Of a stretch of DNA of 6,874 bases, positions 1-6,326 are shown one piece after another; the first letter of the stretch is position 1; the number at the start of each line of letters is the position of its first letter. Made by a program: the position numbers and the translations under genes. The DNA comes from an uncultured Collinsella sp. (GTDB lineage: Bacteria; Actinomycetota; Coriobacteriia; Coriobacteriales; Coriobacteriaceae): positions 1 through 6,874 of the forward strand of contig URIE01000089.1 of assembly GCA_900547805.1 (NCBI GenBank), given 5' to 3'. The notes under the pieces are model-generated. The model was not told the origin of the DNA. It searched no databases and saw only the letters and a list, made by a program, of their open reading frames with translations.

Positions 1-51
1 TCGAGGAGTAACAACTCCCCCACTTGCACACTCAAAAGTACACCGTGCACA

Positions 52-89
52 AAAAGGAGGCCTCCGCATCGCCGCGGAGGCCTCCTTTT
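52..89 (-). terminator. Strong intrinsic terminator after the nad operon, probably bidirectional
   Basis: Two perfectly complementary 16-base arms (52-67 and 74-89) enclose a 6-base loop. The stem has 12 mostly G/C pairs flanked by four A:T pairs. Read on the minus strand it starts 14 bases past the niaR stop codon and ends in a run of five Ts (55-51), so it fits rho-independent termination of the nad operon. Read on the plus strand it ends in four Ts, so it could also stop a transcript entering from the left. Each arm contains the smaller palindrome GGAGGCCTCC. Confidence 0.9.
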
Positions 90-102
90 GCATTCGTCGT
101 TA

Positions 103-648
103 CTAGGACAGGTCGTCCTCGTAGGGCATTAAATCGGCAAGGTAGCCCTTCTCCTTGAGCATGGCCTCGATCTCGTCGAGGGTCTGCTCGTCTTCCGCGG
201 CGATGCGATGGAAGTGGTAGCCGCTCGTCACCGTTAGTAGTGGAAAGCTCTTGCCGCTGGCGATGCCCTCTAGGTAGCGCTCGACATCGCGGCGGTTGCG
301 AATGTCCAGGTCGGCCGTGATCTTGCCGTACACACGATGGTTGACGATCACATTGAGCACGGCGCCACCCGCGTCGACGATACTCGTAAGCTCGTCGCCC
401 GCCTGCTCCACACTGTGGCGCACCTTAACAAGACGCGTGGGCACGGCGGGGCTACTCGCGGCTTCCTGCAGCACGTAGCCGCGGTTGGTCGCCACGATAT
501 CGTGCCCATCGGCGCGCAGCAGGGCGATGTCCTGCACCACGACCTGGCGGCTCACACCCACCTCGCGGGCAAGCGCGCTGCCCGATACGGGTCCCTTGGC
601 TCCCTCGAGCACGCCCATGATGGCACGGCGACGCTCGCGGGCGTTCAT
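103..648 (-). CDS. niaR: NiaR-type niacin-responsive transcriptional repressor (HTH + 3H domain)
   Basis: This 181-residue protein matches the NiaR (YrxA) family in length and layout. An N-terminal winged helix-turn-helix (about 5-60, with GSALAREVGVSRQVVVQDI as the recognition region) is followed by a 3H domain (about 72-175). The 3H domain is named for conserved histidines and binds a metal in structurally known members. The pattern expected for the metal site is present: H78, E86 eight residues later, and the H145/H147 pair in GYHFHRI. In characterised members nicotinic acid is the co-repressor, and targets are NAD synthesis or niacin uptake genes. The ATG shares one base with the nadC stop (TAATG), which indicates translational coupling and supports this start. 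As last gene of the nad operon it probably represses its own transcription through the palindrome upstream of nadA. The effector and target are inferred from family and context. Confidence 0.93.
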   Translation of the reverse strand: MNARERRRAIMGVLEGAKGPVSGSALAREVGVSRQVVVQDIALLRADGHDIVATNRGYVLQEAASSPAVPTRLVKVRHSVEQAGDELTSIVDAGGAVLNVIVNHRVYGKITADLDIRNRRDVERYLEGIASGKSFPLLTVTSGYHFHRIAAEDEQTLDEIEAMLKEKGYLADLMPYEDDLS

Positions 649-1508
649 TATTTACCGTCCAGCAGACGCAGGTGCTTAAGCGAGAGGTCGAGGATCGGCG
701 CAGAGTGTGTCAGGGCGCCCGAGCTAATATAGTCGACACCCAGATCGGCCAGGGCGCGGATATTGCTGGCGTCCACGTTGCCCGAGCACTCGGTCTTGGC
801 GCGACCGGCGATAAGCTCGATGGCGGCGGCCATGTCGTCATGGGCCATGTTGTCGAGCATGATGATATCGGCACCGGCCTCCACGGCTTCGCGTACCATG
901 TCCAGGTTCTCGCACTCAATCTCGACCGTCGTGGTAAACGACGCGTGGGCGCGCGCCATCTCGATCGCGCGCGTCACGCCACCGGCGGCATCGATGTGGT
1001 TGTCCTTGAGCATGACGGCTGTCGACAGGTTGTAGCGATGGTTGCTGCCGCCGCCGATCTCGACCGCGGCCTTCTCGAAAACGCGCATGCCCGGCGTGGT
1101 CTTGCGTGTGTCGACGAGCACGGTCTTGGTACCCTCGAGCGCCGCTGCCATTCTGTGCGTATAGGTAGCGATACCGCTCATGCGCTGCAGGTAGTTGAGC
1201 GCCACGCGCTCGCCCGAAAGCAGCACGCGCGCATCGCCGCGCACCTGGCCCACGTGGTCGCCGGCGTGCACCTCGTCACCGTCGGCAACATCAAACAGCA
1301 CCGAGCTCTGCGAATCCAGCAGCTCAAAGGTGCGGGCGAACACATCCAAGCCCGCGATGATGCCATCGGCCTTGGCGATGAGCTCCACCGTGGCGGGGCG
1401 CGCCGTGGGGCACACGCTCGCCGTGCTCACGTCCTCAAAGGTAATGTCCTCGCGCAGAGCCTGCAAAATCAGATCATCGACGACGAGCTTCATGGTAATG
1501 GGATTCAT
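648..1508 (-). CDS. nadC: Nicotinate-nucleotide diphosphorylase (carboxylating); quinolinate phosphoribosyltransferase
   Basis: NadC converts quinolinate and PRPP to nicotinate mononucleotide, CO2 and pyrophosphate in the cytoplasm, the step that joins de novo synthesis to the common NAD pathway. The 286 residues are normal family length. Visible family motifs, in order, are SGERVALNYLQRMSGIAT (98-115), DTRKTTPGMR (133-142), GGGSNHR (152-158), KDNHI (168-172), EIECEN (196-201), the LDN strand end (218-220), ECSGN (240-244) and SSGALTHSAP (262-271). These cover the substrate-binding basic residues and the barrel phosphate-binding loops. The ATG lies 3 bases after the nadB stop, and its Shine-Dalgarno GGAGGAG sits inside the nadB 3' end, so the two are probably coupled. 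Another ATG five codons in is less well placed. The end overlaps niaR by one base. No key motif appears missing. Confidence 0.96.
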   Translation of the reverse strand: MNPITMKLVVDDLILQALREDITFEDVSTASVCPTARPATVELIAKADGIIAGLDVFARTFELLDSQSSVLFDVADGDEVHAGDHVGQVRGDARVLLSGERVALNYLQRMSGIATYTHRMAAALEGTKTVLVDTRKTTPGMRVFEKAAVEIGGGSNHRYNLSTAVMLKDNHIDAAGGVTRAIEMARAHASFTTTVEIECENLDMVREAVEAGADIIMLDNMAHDDMAAAIELIAGRAKTECSGNVDASNIRALADLGVDYISSGALTHSAPILDLSLKHLRLLDGK

Positions 1509-1511
1509 GGT

Positions 1512-2888
1512 CTACTCCTCCACGGCCTGCGTGCCGGCGGCACGGGCCAAATCATCGATTGCCAGGGTGTCGGCGCTCAGGGCGCGATGACGGCCATCGA
1601 GCGCGGGATCGCCCGCCTGCTCCACGGCCAGCGACTCGCCGGTACGCATGTACCACGCGGCGCGACGACCCCAGACCAGCGCCTCGAGCAGGCTGTTTGA
1701 TGCAAGGCGATTCTTGCCGTGAACGCCGTTGCAAGCCGTCTCGCCCGCGGCGTAGAGCTCGGGCATCGAGGTGCGGCCGTCCTTGTCGACCCACACGCCG
1801 CCCATAAAGTAGTGCTGCGTGGGCGTAACGGGAATGGGCTCGTCCAAGATGTCGCGGCCGTCCTCCAAGCAGCGTGCGCGAATGTTGGCAAAGTGCCCGG
1901 TCACCACATCGCGCTCGACGGGGGCAAAGCTCAGCCACTCGTGCTCGGTACCGTCCTGCTTCATCTGCTCGCGAATAGCGGCGGCGACCACATCGCGCGG
2001 CTGCAACTCGTCGGTAAAGCGCTCGCCGGCGGCGTTGAGCAAAATCGCGCCCTCGCCGCGGCAGCTCTCGCTGATCAGGAAGGTGCGGCCCGGCTGCGGC
2101 GAGAACAGACCCGTGGGGTGGATCTGCACGTAGTCCAGGTGCTCCATCTTAATGCCATGCTCCTGAGCGATGTAGCAGGCGTCGCCCGTGAGCTGCGGGT
2201 AGTTGGTCGAGTGGTCGTACACGCCACCGATGCCGCCCGTCGCCCACAGCGTGTGGCGGGCATGGATCTTAAACGGCTCGCCGGCATGCGCGCCCTCGGC
2301 GGCATTTACCAGCTCGTCGGCGGGACGAACCGAGTTGTCCTCGTCCACGGGAACGGCAACGACACCGGCACACACCGTGGCGCCGTCACGCTCGCCCGTC
2401 AGGATGTCGGTCATGGCCACGTGCTCCAAAATCTGCACGTTATCCAGTTTGCAAACGGCTTGGAGCAGCTTGGTCGTGATCTCCTTGCCCGTAATGTCGG
2501 CATGGAAGGCAATGCGGGGGCGGCTGTGCGCACCCTCGCGGGTAAAGTCGAGGCTGCCGTCGGCCTTGCGCTCAAAATCCACGCCCATCGCTAGCAGGTC
2601 GTTGATGACCGAGCGGCTCGAGCGGATCATGATGTCGACGCTCTCGCGGCGGTTCTCGTAATGGCCGGCGTGCATGGTGTCCTCAAAGAAGGCATCGTAG
2701 TCCGTGCCCTCGGGCAGCACGCAGATGCCGCCCTGCGCGAGCATCGAGTCGCACTCGTCGACCGCGCCCTTGGAGAGCATGATCACGCGCGTGCTCGTCG
2801 GCAGGTTGAGCGCCGCGTACAGACCCGCCACGCCGCAGCCGGCAATAACGACGTCGCACTCCATATCGGGGTATTGCTTGGTTTCCAC
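1512..2888 (-). CDS. nadB: L-aspartate oxidase, short form lacking the C-terminal helical domain
   Basis: NadB is a flavoenzyme that oxidises L-aspartate to iminoaspartate, the substrate of NadA. The 458 residues begin with a Rossmann FAD-binding motif, VVIAGCGVAGLYAAL (13-27), where GCGVAGL replaces the usual GSGIAGL. Next come SKG (39-41), SMLAQGGI (48-55), TREGAHS (116-122), ATGGIGGVY (216-224), HPTGL (257-261), RGEGAILLN (277-285), the substrate arginine context QPRD (R298), TQHYFMGG with H359, and GKNRLASNSLLEAL with R394. Residues equivalent to the E. coli substrate-site glutamate, arginines and histidine are therefore present. The family is often about 510-540 residues; here the protein ends about 50 residues after the NRLASNSL motif, without the C-terminal three-helix domain. 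Clostridial NadBs of about 430 residues are similarly short. The GTG start is chosen because AAGGGAGAGG lies 6 bases upstream; the frame stays open upstream into nadA without family similarity. Confidence 0.94.
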   Translation of the reverse strand: METKQYPDMECDVVIAGCGVAGLYAALNLPTSTRVIMLSKGAVDECDSMLAQGGICVLPEGTDYDAFFEDTMHAGHYENRRESVDIMIRSSRSVINDLLAMGVDFERKADGSLDFTREGAHSRPRIAFHADITGKEITTKLLQAVCKLDNVQILEHVAMTDILTGERDGATVCAGVVAVPVDEDNSVRPADELVNAAEGAHAGEPFKIHARHTLWATGGIGGVYDHSTNYPQLTGDACYIAQEHGIKMEHLDYVQIHPTGLFSPQPGRTFLISESCRGEGAILLNAAGERFTDELQPRDVVAAAIREQMKQDGTEHEWLSFAPVERDVVTGHFANIRARCLEDGRDILDEPIPVTPTQHYFMGGVWVDKDGRTSMPELYAAGETACNGVHGKNRLASNSLLEALVWGRRAAWYMRTGESLAVEQAGDPALDGRHRALSADTLAIDDLARAAGTQAVEE

Positions 2889-2894
2889 AGGAAT

Positions 2895-2904
2895 CCTCTC
2901 CCTT
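2895..2904 (-). promoter_or_regulatory. Ribosome binding site deciding the nadB GTG start
   Basis: On the minus strand AAGGGAGAGG is followed by a 6-base spacer and GTG at 2888-2886. The next ATG upstream in frame (2933-2931) lies inside the palindromic repeat and has no Shine-Dalgarno. The ATG downstream at 2864-2862 also lacks one and begins almost directly at the FAD-binding strand. The GTG is therefore the best start. Confidence 0.75.
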
Positions 2905-2906
2905 GT

Positions 2907-2941
2907 AATGTGACATAAGGGACCGTCCCTCATGCAACATT
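2907..2941. repeat. REP-like 35-bp imperfect palindrome between nadA and nadB
   Basis: Arms of 17 bases (2907-2923 and 2925-2941) flank a single central base and pair at 14 of 17 positions. The core AGGGAC-C-GTCCCT is perfect, with AATGTGACAT on one outer side and ATGCAACATT on the other. I recall palindromes with a GGGAC-GTCCC core flanked by TGTGACA-type sequence as common dispersed intergenic repeats in Coriobacteriia and Clostridia, in some genomes alongside REP-associated tyrosine transposases. Only one copy is in this window, so dispersal is not shown here. Transcribed within the nad mRNA it would form a hairpin, but it has no T-tract and should not act as a strong terminator. It could affect mRNA processing or the nadA:nadB ratio. 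Confidence 0.6.
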
Positions 2942-2944
2942 GTT

Positions 2945-3970
2945 CTAGCGCGCTGCGTACTCGAGCATACGGTCGAGCGTGAGCTTGGCCTGGTCGGCAG
3001 CCTCGTCCGACACGCCGATCTGCACCTCGCCCTCGCCCGTCTCCAGGCAGCGCACGAGCTTTTCGAGCGTGATGAGATCCATGTTGACGCAGGTGGGCTG
3101 CACCGCGGGGAAGTAGAACTTCTTGCCAGTGCCCTGGCAGCGGCGCTCGAGCTCGTAGAGCACGCCGCGGACCGTCACGATAATGAACTCGCTCGCGTCG
3201 GACTCCTCGGCATACCTGATGATGCCGGCGGTGGAGCCGATGTAGTCGGCCTCGGCAAGGACGTCGGCCTTGCACTCAGGATGCGCCAGCACGAGCGCGT
3301 CGGGGTGGGCCTCCGTCGCGTCGACGATCTGCTCGACGGTGATGATGTGATGGCGCGGGCAGTAGCCGTTGTTGAGGATGACGTGCTTTTGCGGCACCTG
3401 CTCGGCTACGAAGCGGCCCAGGTTTTGGTCGGGAATGAACAGGATATGCTGCTGCGGCAGCTCGGACACGATCTTGACGGCGTTGGAGCTGGTGACGCAC
3501 ACGTCGCTCCAGCTCTTGATCTCGACCGTGGAGTTGACGTAGCAGACGACAGCCAGGTCGTCGCCGTAGTCGGCGCGCGCCGCGTCGACCGTCTCGCGCT
3601 TGACCATGTGCGCCATGGGACAGTCCGCACCCGGCTCGGGCAGCAGCACGGTCTTAGTGGGATTGAGCAGCTTGGCGCTCTCGCCCATAAACTCCACGCC
3701 GCACAGCACGATGGTCTGCTGCGGCAGGCTCTTGGCAAGCTTTGCCAGGTAGAAGCTGTCGCCGACGTAATCGGCCACAGCCTGAACCTCGGGCGCCACG
3801 TAATAGTGCGCCAGGATCACCGCGTCACGTTGGGTTTTTAGTTGCTGAATGGCCTCGACGAGCTCTGCGGGCACCAGTGCCGCGCGCTCCGTTGCCGTCG
3901 TTGCCGATGCCAGGCCGGCCGCAATATCGCGTGCAAGCTCCGATGCATCCATGTTCGCGCTCTGTGCCAT
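2945..3970 (-). CDS. nadA: Quinolinate synthase (4Fe-4S)
   Basis: NadA condenses iminoaspartate from NadB with dihydroxyacetone phosphate to quinolinate, using an oxygen-sensitive [4Fe-4S] cluster. The 341 residues show the three-fold repeated domain family pattern: AHYYVAPEVQAVADYVGDS (54-72), VLCGVEFMGESAKLL (88-102), LPEPGADCPMA (110-120), VCYVNSTVEIK (142-152), FIPDQNLGR (178-186), NGYCPRHH (201-208), HPEC (230-233) and QPTCVNMDLITLEKL (291-305). The three cluster cysteines are most likely C90, C204 and C294; C233 lies in the HPEC substrate motif. The ATG at 3970 is preferred over the adjacent in-frame TTG (3973) because AGAGAGGGG sits 5 bases ahead of it. The gene is first in the nad operon, about 30 bases downstream of the predicted transcription start. 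A 56-base gap holding a palindromic repeat separates it from nadB. Confidence 0.96.
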   Translation of the reverse strand: MAQSANMDASELARDIAAGLASATTATERAALVPAELVEAIQQLKTQRDAVILAHYYVAPEVQAVADYVGDSFYLAKLAKSLPQQTIVLCGVEFMGESAKLLNPTKTVLLPEPGADCPMAHMVKRETVDAARADYGDDLAVVCYVNSTVEIKSWSDVCVTSSNAVKIVSELPQQHILFIPDQNLGRFVAEQVPQKHVILNNGYCPRHHIITVEQIVDATEAHPDALVLAHPECKADVLAEADYIGSTAGIIRYAEESDASEFIIVTVRGVLYELERRCQGTGKKFYFPAVQPTCVNMDLITLEKLVRCLETGEGEVQIGVSDEAADQAKLTLDRMLEYAAR

Positions 3971-3975
3971 CAAGG

Positions 3976-3984
3976 CCCCTCTCT
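3976..3984 (-). promoter_or_regulatory. Ribosome binding site deciding the nadA start
   Basis: On the minus strand AGAGAGGGG is followed by CCTTG and then the ATG at 3970-3968, a spacing of 5 bases. For the alternative TTG start one codon upstream the spacing would be only 2 bases, so the ATG is favoured. Confidence 0.7.
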
Positions 3985-4005
3985 TTTGGCGAATCTTGGG
4001 GCTTT

Positions 4006-4034
4006 AGTATGACACCTAGGTTTACAGCTGACAA
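4006..4034 (-). promoter_or_regulatory. Predicted promoter of the nadABC-niaR operon
   Basis: On the minus strand a -35 element TTGTCA (4034-4029, five of six to TTGACA) is separated by exactly 17 bases from a -10 element CATACT (4011-4006, four of six to TATAAT). Transcription would start near 3999, giving a leader of about 30 bases before nadA. The -35 and the whole spacer lie inside the large palindrome, the expected geometry for repression by blocking RNA polymerase. This is a pattern match, not a mapped start. Confidence 0.65.
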
Positions 4035-4055
4035 GACAGCTGTAAACCTAGGTGT
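4012..4055. promoter_or_regulatory. Large perfect palindrome, probable NiaR operator
   Basis: Two perfectly complementary 19-base arms (4012-4030 and 4037-4055) surround the 6-base spacer ACAAGA. Each arm carries two small palindromes, ACCTAGGT (4014-4021 and 4046-4053, 32 bp apart, about three helical turns) and CAGCTG (4025-4030 and 4037-4042, 12 bp apart). The site covers the -35 and spacer of the nad promoter and is not itself in the predicted mRNA, so it reads as a protein-binding site rather than an RNA hairpin. The operon encodes a NiaR-type repressor, making NiaR the first candidate ligand. The LytTR regulator transcribed the other way is a weaker alternative. The binding assignment is an inference. 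Confidence 0.7.
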
Positions 4056-4262
4056 AAAGTTGAAATAAAGATTCAATCATGTGGCAGGTCCATTTTCGAA
4101 CTGGCAAGCTGAGGATAGCTGAGCTCTCGATGGCGCAGGAGGCATCTTTCGCCACCGCAACACCGCTTGGCGCGAGCTGCACGCCGTGGGGCGCAAACGG
4201 TCCGCACCCCCGCAAGCGGCGCGTGCCCGATGTGGCAAAATCGAACTACTTAAGGGGGCCGA

Positions 4263-4985
4263 ATGCTCAAGATTATCGCCTGCGACGATGATGTCGCTTT
4301 TCTAGATAGACTGCACCGGATGATCGACCGTTGGTCGACCGAGACGGGCACGGCGGTCGATGTTGCGCTCGTCACGCGCGGCGAGGACCTGCTGGCCCGC
4401 CATGCCGCATCGCGCGCCGACATCATCCTGCTCGATATGATCATGCCGCTCGTCAACGGCATGGACACCGCACGCGAACTGCGCCAGGCCGACACCGCCG
4501 TGCGCCTGGTGTTCCTCACCTCGTCGCCCGAGTTCGCGCTGGAATCCTACGAGGTCCGCGCCTTCGACTATCTGCTCAAGCCCGTGGCCTACGAACGCCT
4601 GGCGCGATTACTCGACGAGCTTTCGAGCATGCGCCCGGCGGCAACCGACGAGCTCGTGATCAAAACTTCCTTTGGCTACCACGCCCTGCGCCTGTCCGAC
4701 ATCGAATATGCCGAGGCGCGCAACAAGCACGTGGTCTTCCACCTGCGCGACGGACGCGATATCGAGGCACTCGAGTCGTTCCGCAGCGTCGAGGACCGCT
4801 TGGAGCAAAACGCGGTCTTCTTTAAATGCCACCGCAGCTACCAGGTCAACCTGCGCAATATCGATCACTTTGACCGCACGGACATCGTCATGCGCTCGGG
4901 CGCGTGCATTCCGCTGTCGCGCAGCAGCAAGCAGGGGTTCCAAGACGCCTACTTTGCGGTGCGCTTTGAGGGCGGGAGGCGCTGA
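4263..4985 (+). CDS. LytTR-family response regulator (receiver + LytTR DNA-binding domain)
   Basis: This 240-residue protein is a typical LytR/AgrA-type regulator. The receiver domain (about 1-120) has the acidic pocket CDDD (7-10), phosphoacceptor D58 in ILLDMIMP, T86 in FLTSS and K106 in YLLKP, so all residues for phosphorylation and switching are present. The LytTR domain (about 129-235) begins at LVIKTSFGYHALRLSDIEY and carries the characteristic FFKCHRSYQVNLRNI (186-200) and IPLSRSSKQGF (216-226). LytTR proteins bind paired direct repeats upstream of their targets. The ATG has AAGGGGG four bases upstream. Its TGA overlaps the ATG of the downstream kinase by one base, so the two are co-translated partners. 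Targets are not visible; family members control bacteriocins, transport, surface or quorum-sensing functions. No convincing promoter was found in the upstream gap. Confidence 0.93.
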   Translation: MLKIIACDDDVAFLDRLHRMIDRWSTETGTAVDVALVTRGEDLLARHAASRADIILLDMIMPLVNGMDTARELRQADTAVRLVFLTSSPEFALESYEVRAFDYLLKPVAYERLARLLDELSSMRPAATDELVIKTSFGYHALRLSDIEYAEARNKHVVFHLRDGRDIEALESFRSVEDRLEQNAVFFKCHRSYQVNLRNIDHFDRTDIVMRSGACIPLSRSSKQGFQDAYFAVRFEGGRR

Positions 4986-6262
4986 TGATCTCCTCGGTCG
5001 AAATGGTCCTTTGGGCAATCCACCACGCCACGACGCTGCTCTTTGGCGTCTTTGCCTCGGCGGCGCTGTGCGGTGTCGAGATCAACCGGCGTCATGCGCT
5101 TGAGCTGCTGGGGGTCGGCGTCGTGACCGGTGCCGCCTTCTCGATCGCCAATGCCGTCGGCGGCGAGCTTTTTGCCCGCCAGGTATATCCACTCGTCGTG
5201 CATCTGCCGCTCGTCATCTATTTGTGCGCGCGCTACCGCCTGAGCCCGCTGCTTGCCGTGCTCGGCATTACGAGTGCCTATCTGAGCTGCCAGTTCAGCA
5301 ATTGGATGGGCATCGCCGCATTTGCCGCAACCGATTCTCAGATCGCGTACTATCTGGCGCGCATCGCGACCACACTCGCCGTCTTTGCCGTCCTGTTGCA
5401 TTGGGCCGGCGACATCGGTCCACGCTTGGCGATTAAAAGCACCACCGAGCTGGGCATCCTTTTAATCCTGCCGCTCGTCTATTACGTCTTTGACTATGCC
5501 ACCAACGTCTACACCACGCTGTTCCACTCGGGCTCGGTGGTAACGGTTGAGTTTTTGGCATTTGCGCTCTGTGCCTTCTATCTTATGTTTCTTGCCGTTT
5601 ACCTGCGCGAATACGAAGAAAAGGAAACCGCCGAGCGAGAGCGTTGGATGCTCGAAACCCGCGACAGCGCCGCCATCAAAGAGCTCGAGGCTTGGCGTCA
5701 ATCTGGGCGCGAGCTGTCGATTCTTCGCCACGATATGCGCCACTTCCTACGCGGCCTGGCCGCTTTAATTGAGGAGGGTCACACCGACGAGGCGCTCAAA
5801 CGCATCGATGAACTCTGCGAAGCCGGCGATCGCACCGCCGTACGCCGCTTCTGCGCCAACGAGACCGTAAACATCGCGCTTTCGTCATTTAACTCGGATA
5901 TCAATAGAAACGGCATTACCGCCAACCTGCGCGCCGCCGTACCCGAAACCGTCCACGTAGGTGACGCCGACCTGTTTAGTGTGCTCTCAAATGCCTTGGA
6001 AAACGCTATCACCGCCGCGAGCGCCGCGCCCCAGGGAAAGCGATTCGTCGACTTTGACCTGCGATTAGAGGACGGCCAGCTGCTGCTGTTAGTTTCCAAC
6101 ACGTTTGACCGCGCGCCGCGCATGGTCGACGGCATGCCCGTGACCCGGCACGCGGGCCACGGCTTTGGCACCAAGAGCATCAAACTTGCCGTGGAGCGCA
6201 TGAACGGCAACTGTCAGTTCCGCATTAACGGCGATCGGTTTGAGCTGCGCGCTGTGATGTAG
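4985..6262 (+). CDS. Membrane GHKL sensor histidine kinase (AgrC/NatK-like)
   Basis: This 425-residue protein is the likely partner kinase of the LytTR regulator. The N-terminal half is strongly hydrophobic, with about six or seven membrane segments (roughly 6-29, 38-58, 66-83, 88-112, 119-140, 154-172 and 186-207). A charged, probably coiled-coil linker follows (about 208-245). The H-box LSILRHDMRHFL places the phosphoacceptor at H249. The C-terminal ATPase has an N-box, LSNALENAITA (334-344, N336 and N340), and a glycine lid, GHGFGTKSI (391-399). This H-box plus short GHKL ATPase is the HPK10/AgrC type, which often senses secreted peptides through its membrane region. No peptide, AgrB-like protease or exporter gene is visible, so the signal is unknown. 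The ATG overlaps the regulator stop (TGATG), and GGGAGG sits five bases upstream. The length appears complete. Confidence 0.92.
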   Translation: MISSVEMVLWAIHHATTLLFGVFASAALCGVEINRRHALELLGVGVVTGAAFSIANAVGGELFARQVYPLVVHLPLVIYLCARYRLSPLLAVLGITSAYLSCQFSNWMGIAAFAATDSQIAYYLARIATTLAVFAVLLHWAGDIGPRLAIKSTTELGILLILPLVYYVFDYATNVYTTLFHSGSVVTVEFLAFALCAFYLMFLAVYLREYEEKETAERERWMLETRDSAAIKELEAWRQSGRELSILRHDMRHFLRGLAALIEEGHTDEALKRIDELCEAGDRTAVRRFCANETVNIALSSFNSDINRNGITANLRAAVPETVHVGDADLFSVLSNALENAITAASAAPQGKRFVDFDLRLEDGQLLLLVSNTFDRAPRMVDGMPVTRHAGHGFGTKSIKLAVERMNGNCQFRINGDRFELRAVM

Positions 6263-6326
6263 AAGTGCGGCGCCGATCTCGCGGCGTGTCTTGCCCGCCA
6301 GGCAATCGCTCACCGGCGCCAATCCG

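Noticed and set aside
672..1700. Long plus-strand open frame of 342 codons antisense to nadC and the nadB end
   Set aside because: It is a shadow frame of GC-rich coding sequence: its composition is rich in His, Gly, Ala and Arg, it has no family motifs, and the minus strand encodes a clear NadC.
1719..2594. Plus-strand open frame of 291 codons antisense to nadB
   Set aside because: It mirrors the NadB codons, has no recognisable domain or ribosome site, and NadB motifs are unambiguous on the other strand.
2918..2930. AGGGAC-C-GTCCCT as an attenuator or terminator between nadA and nadB
   Set aside because: There is no T-tract on the minus strand after the stem, and nadB and nadC lack any other promoter, so strong termination here is unlikely; it fits a REP-like repeat better.
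4114..4241. Possible plus-strand -10 elements (GATAGC at 4114, CAAAAT at 4236) for the two-component operon
   Set aside because: Neither has an acceptable -35 at 16-18 bp, so no promoter is called.
4079..4291. 70-codon plus-strand open frame in the gap before the response regulator, considered as a signal peptide gene
   Set aside because: It has no ribosome binding site, no leader or Gly-Gly motif and no hydrophobic segment, and it runs into the start of the response regulator in another frame.
6271..6305. Small hairpins between the convergent kinase and glycosylase-like genes (CGCCG/CGGCG at 6271-6286, TTGCC/GGCAA at 6291-6305)
   Set aside because: The stems are only 5 bp and neither is followed by a T-run on either strand, so they do not support an intrinsic terminator.
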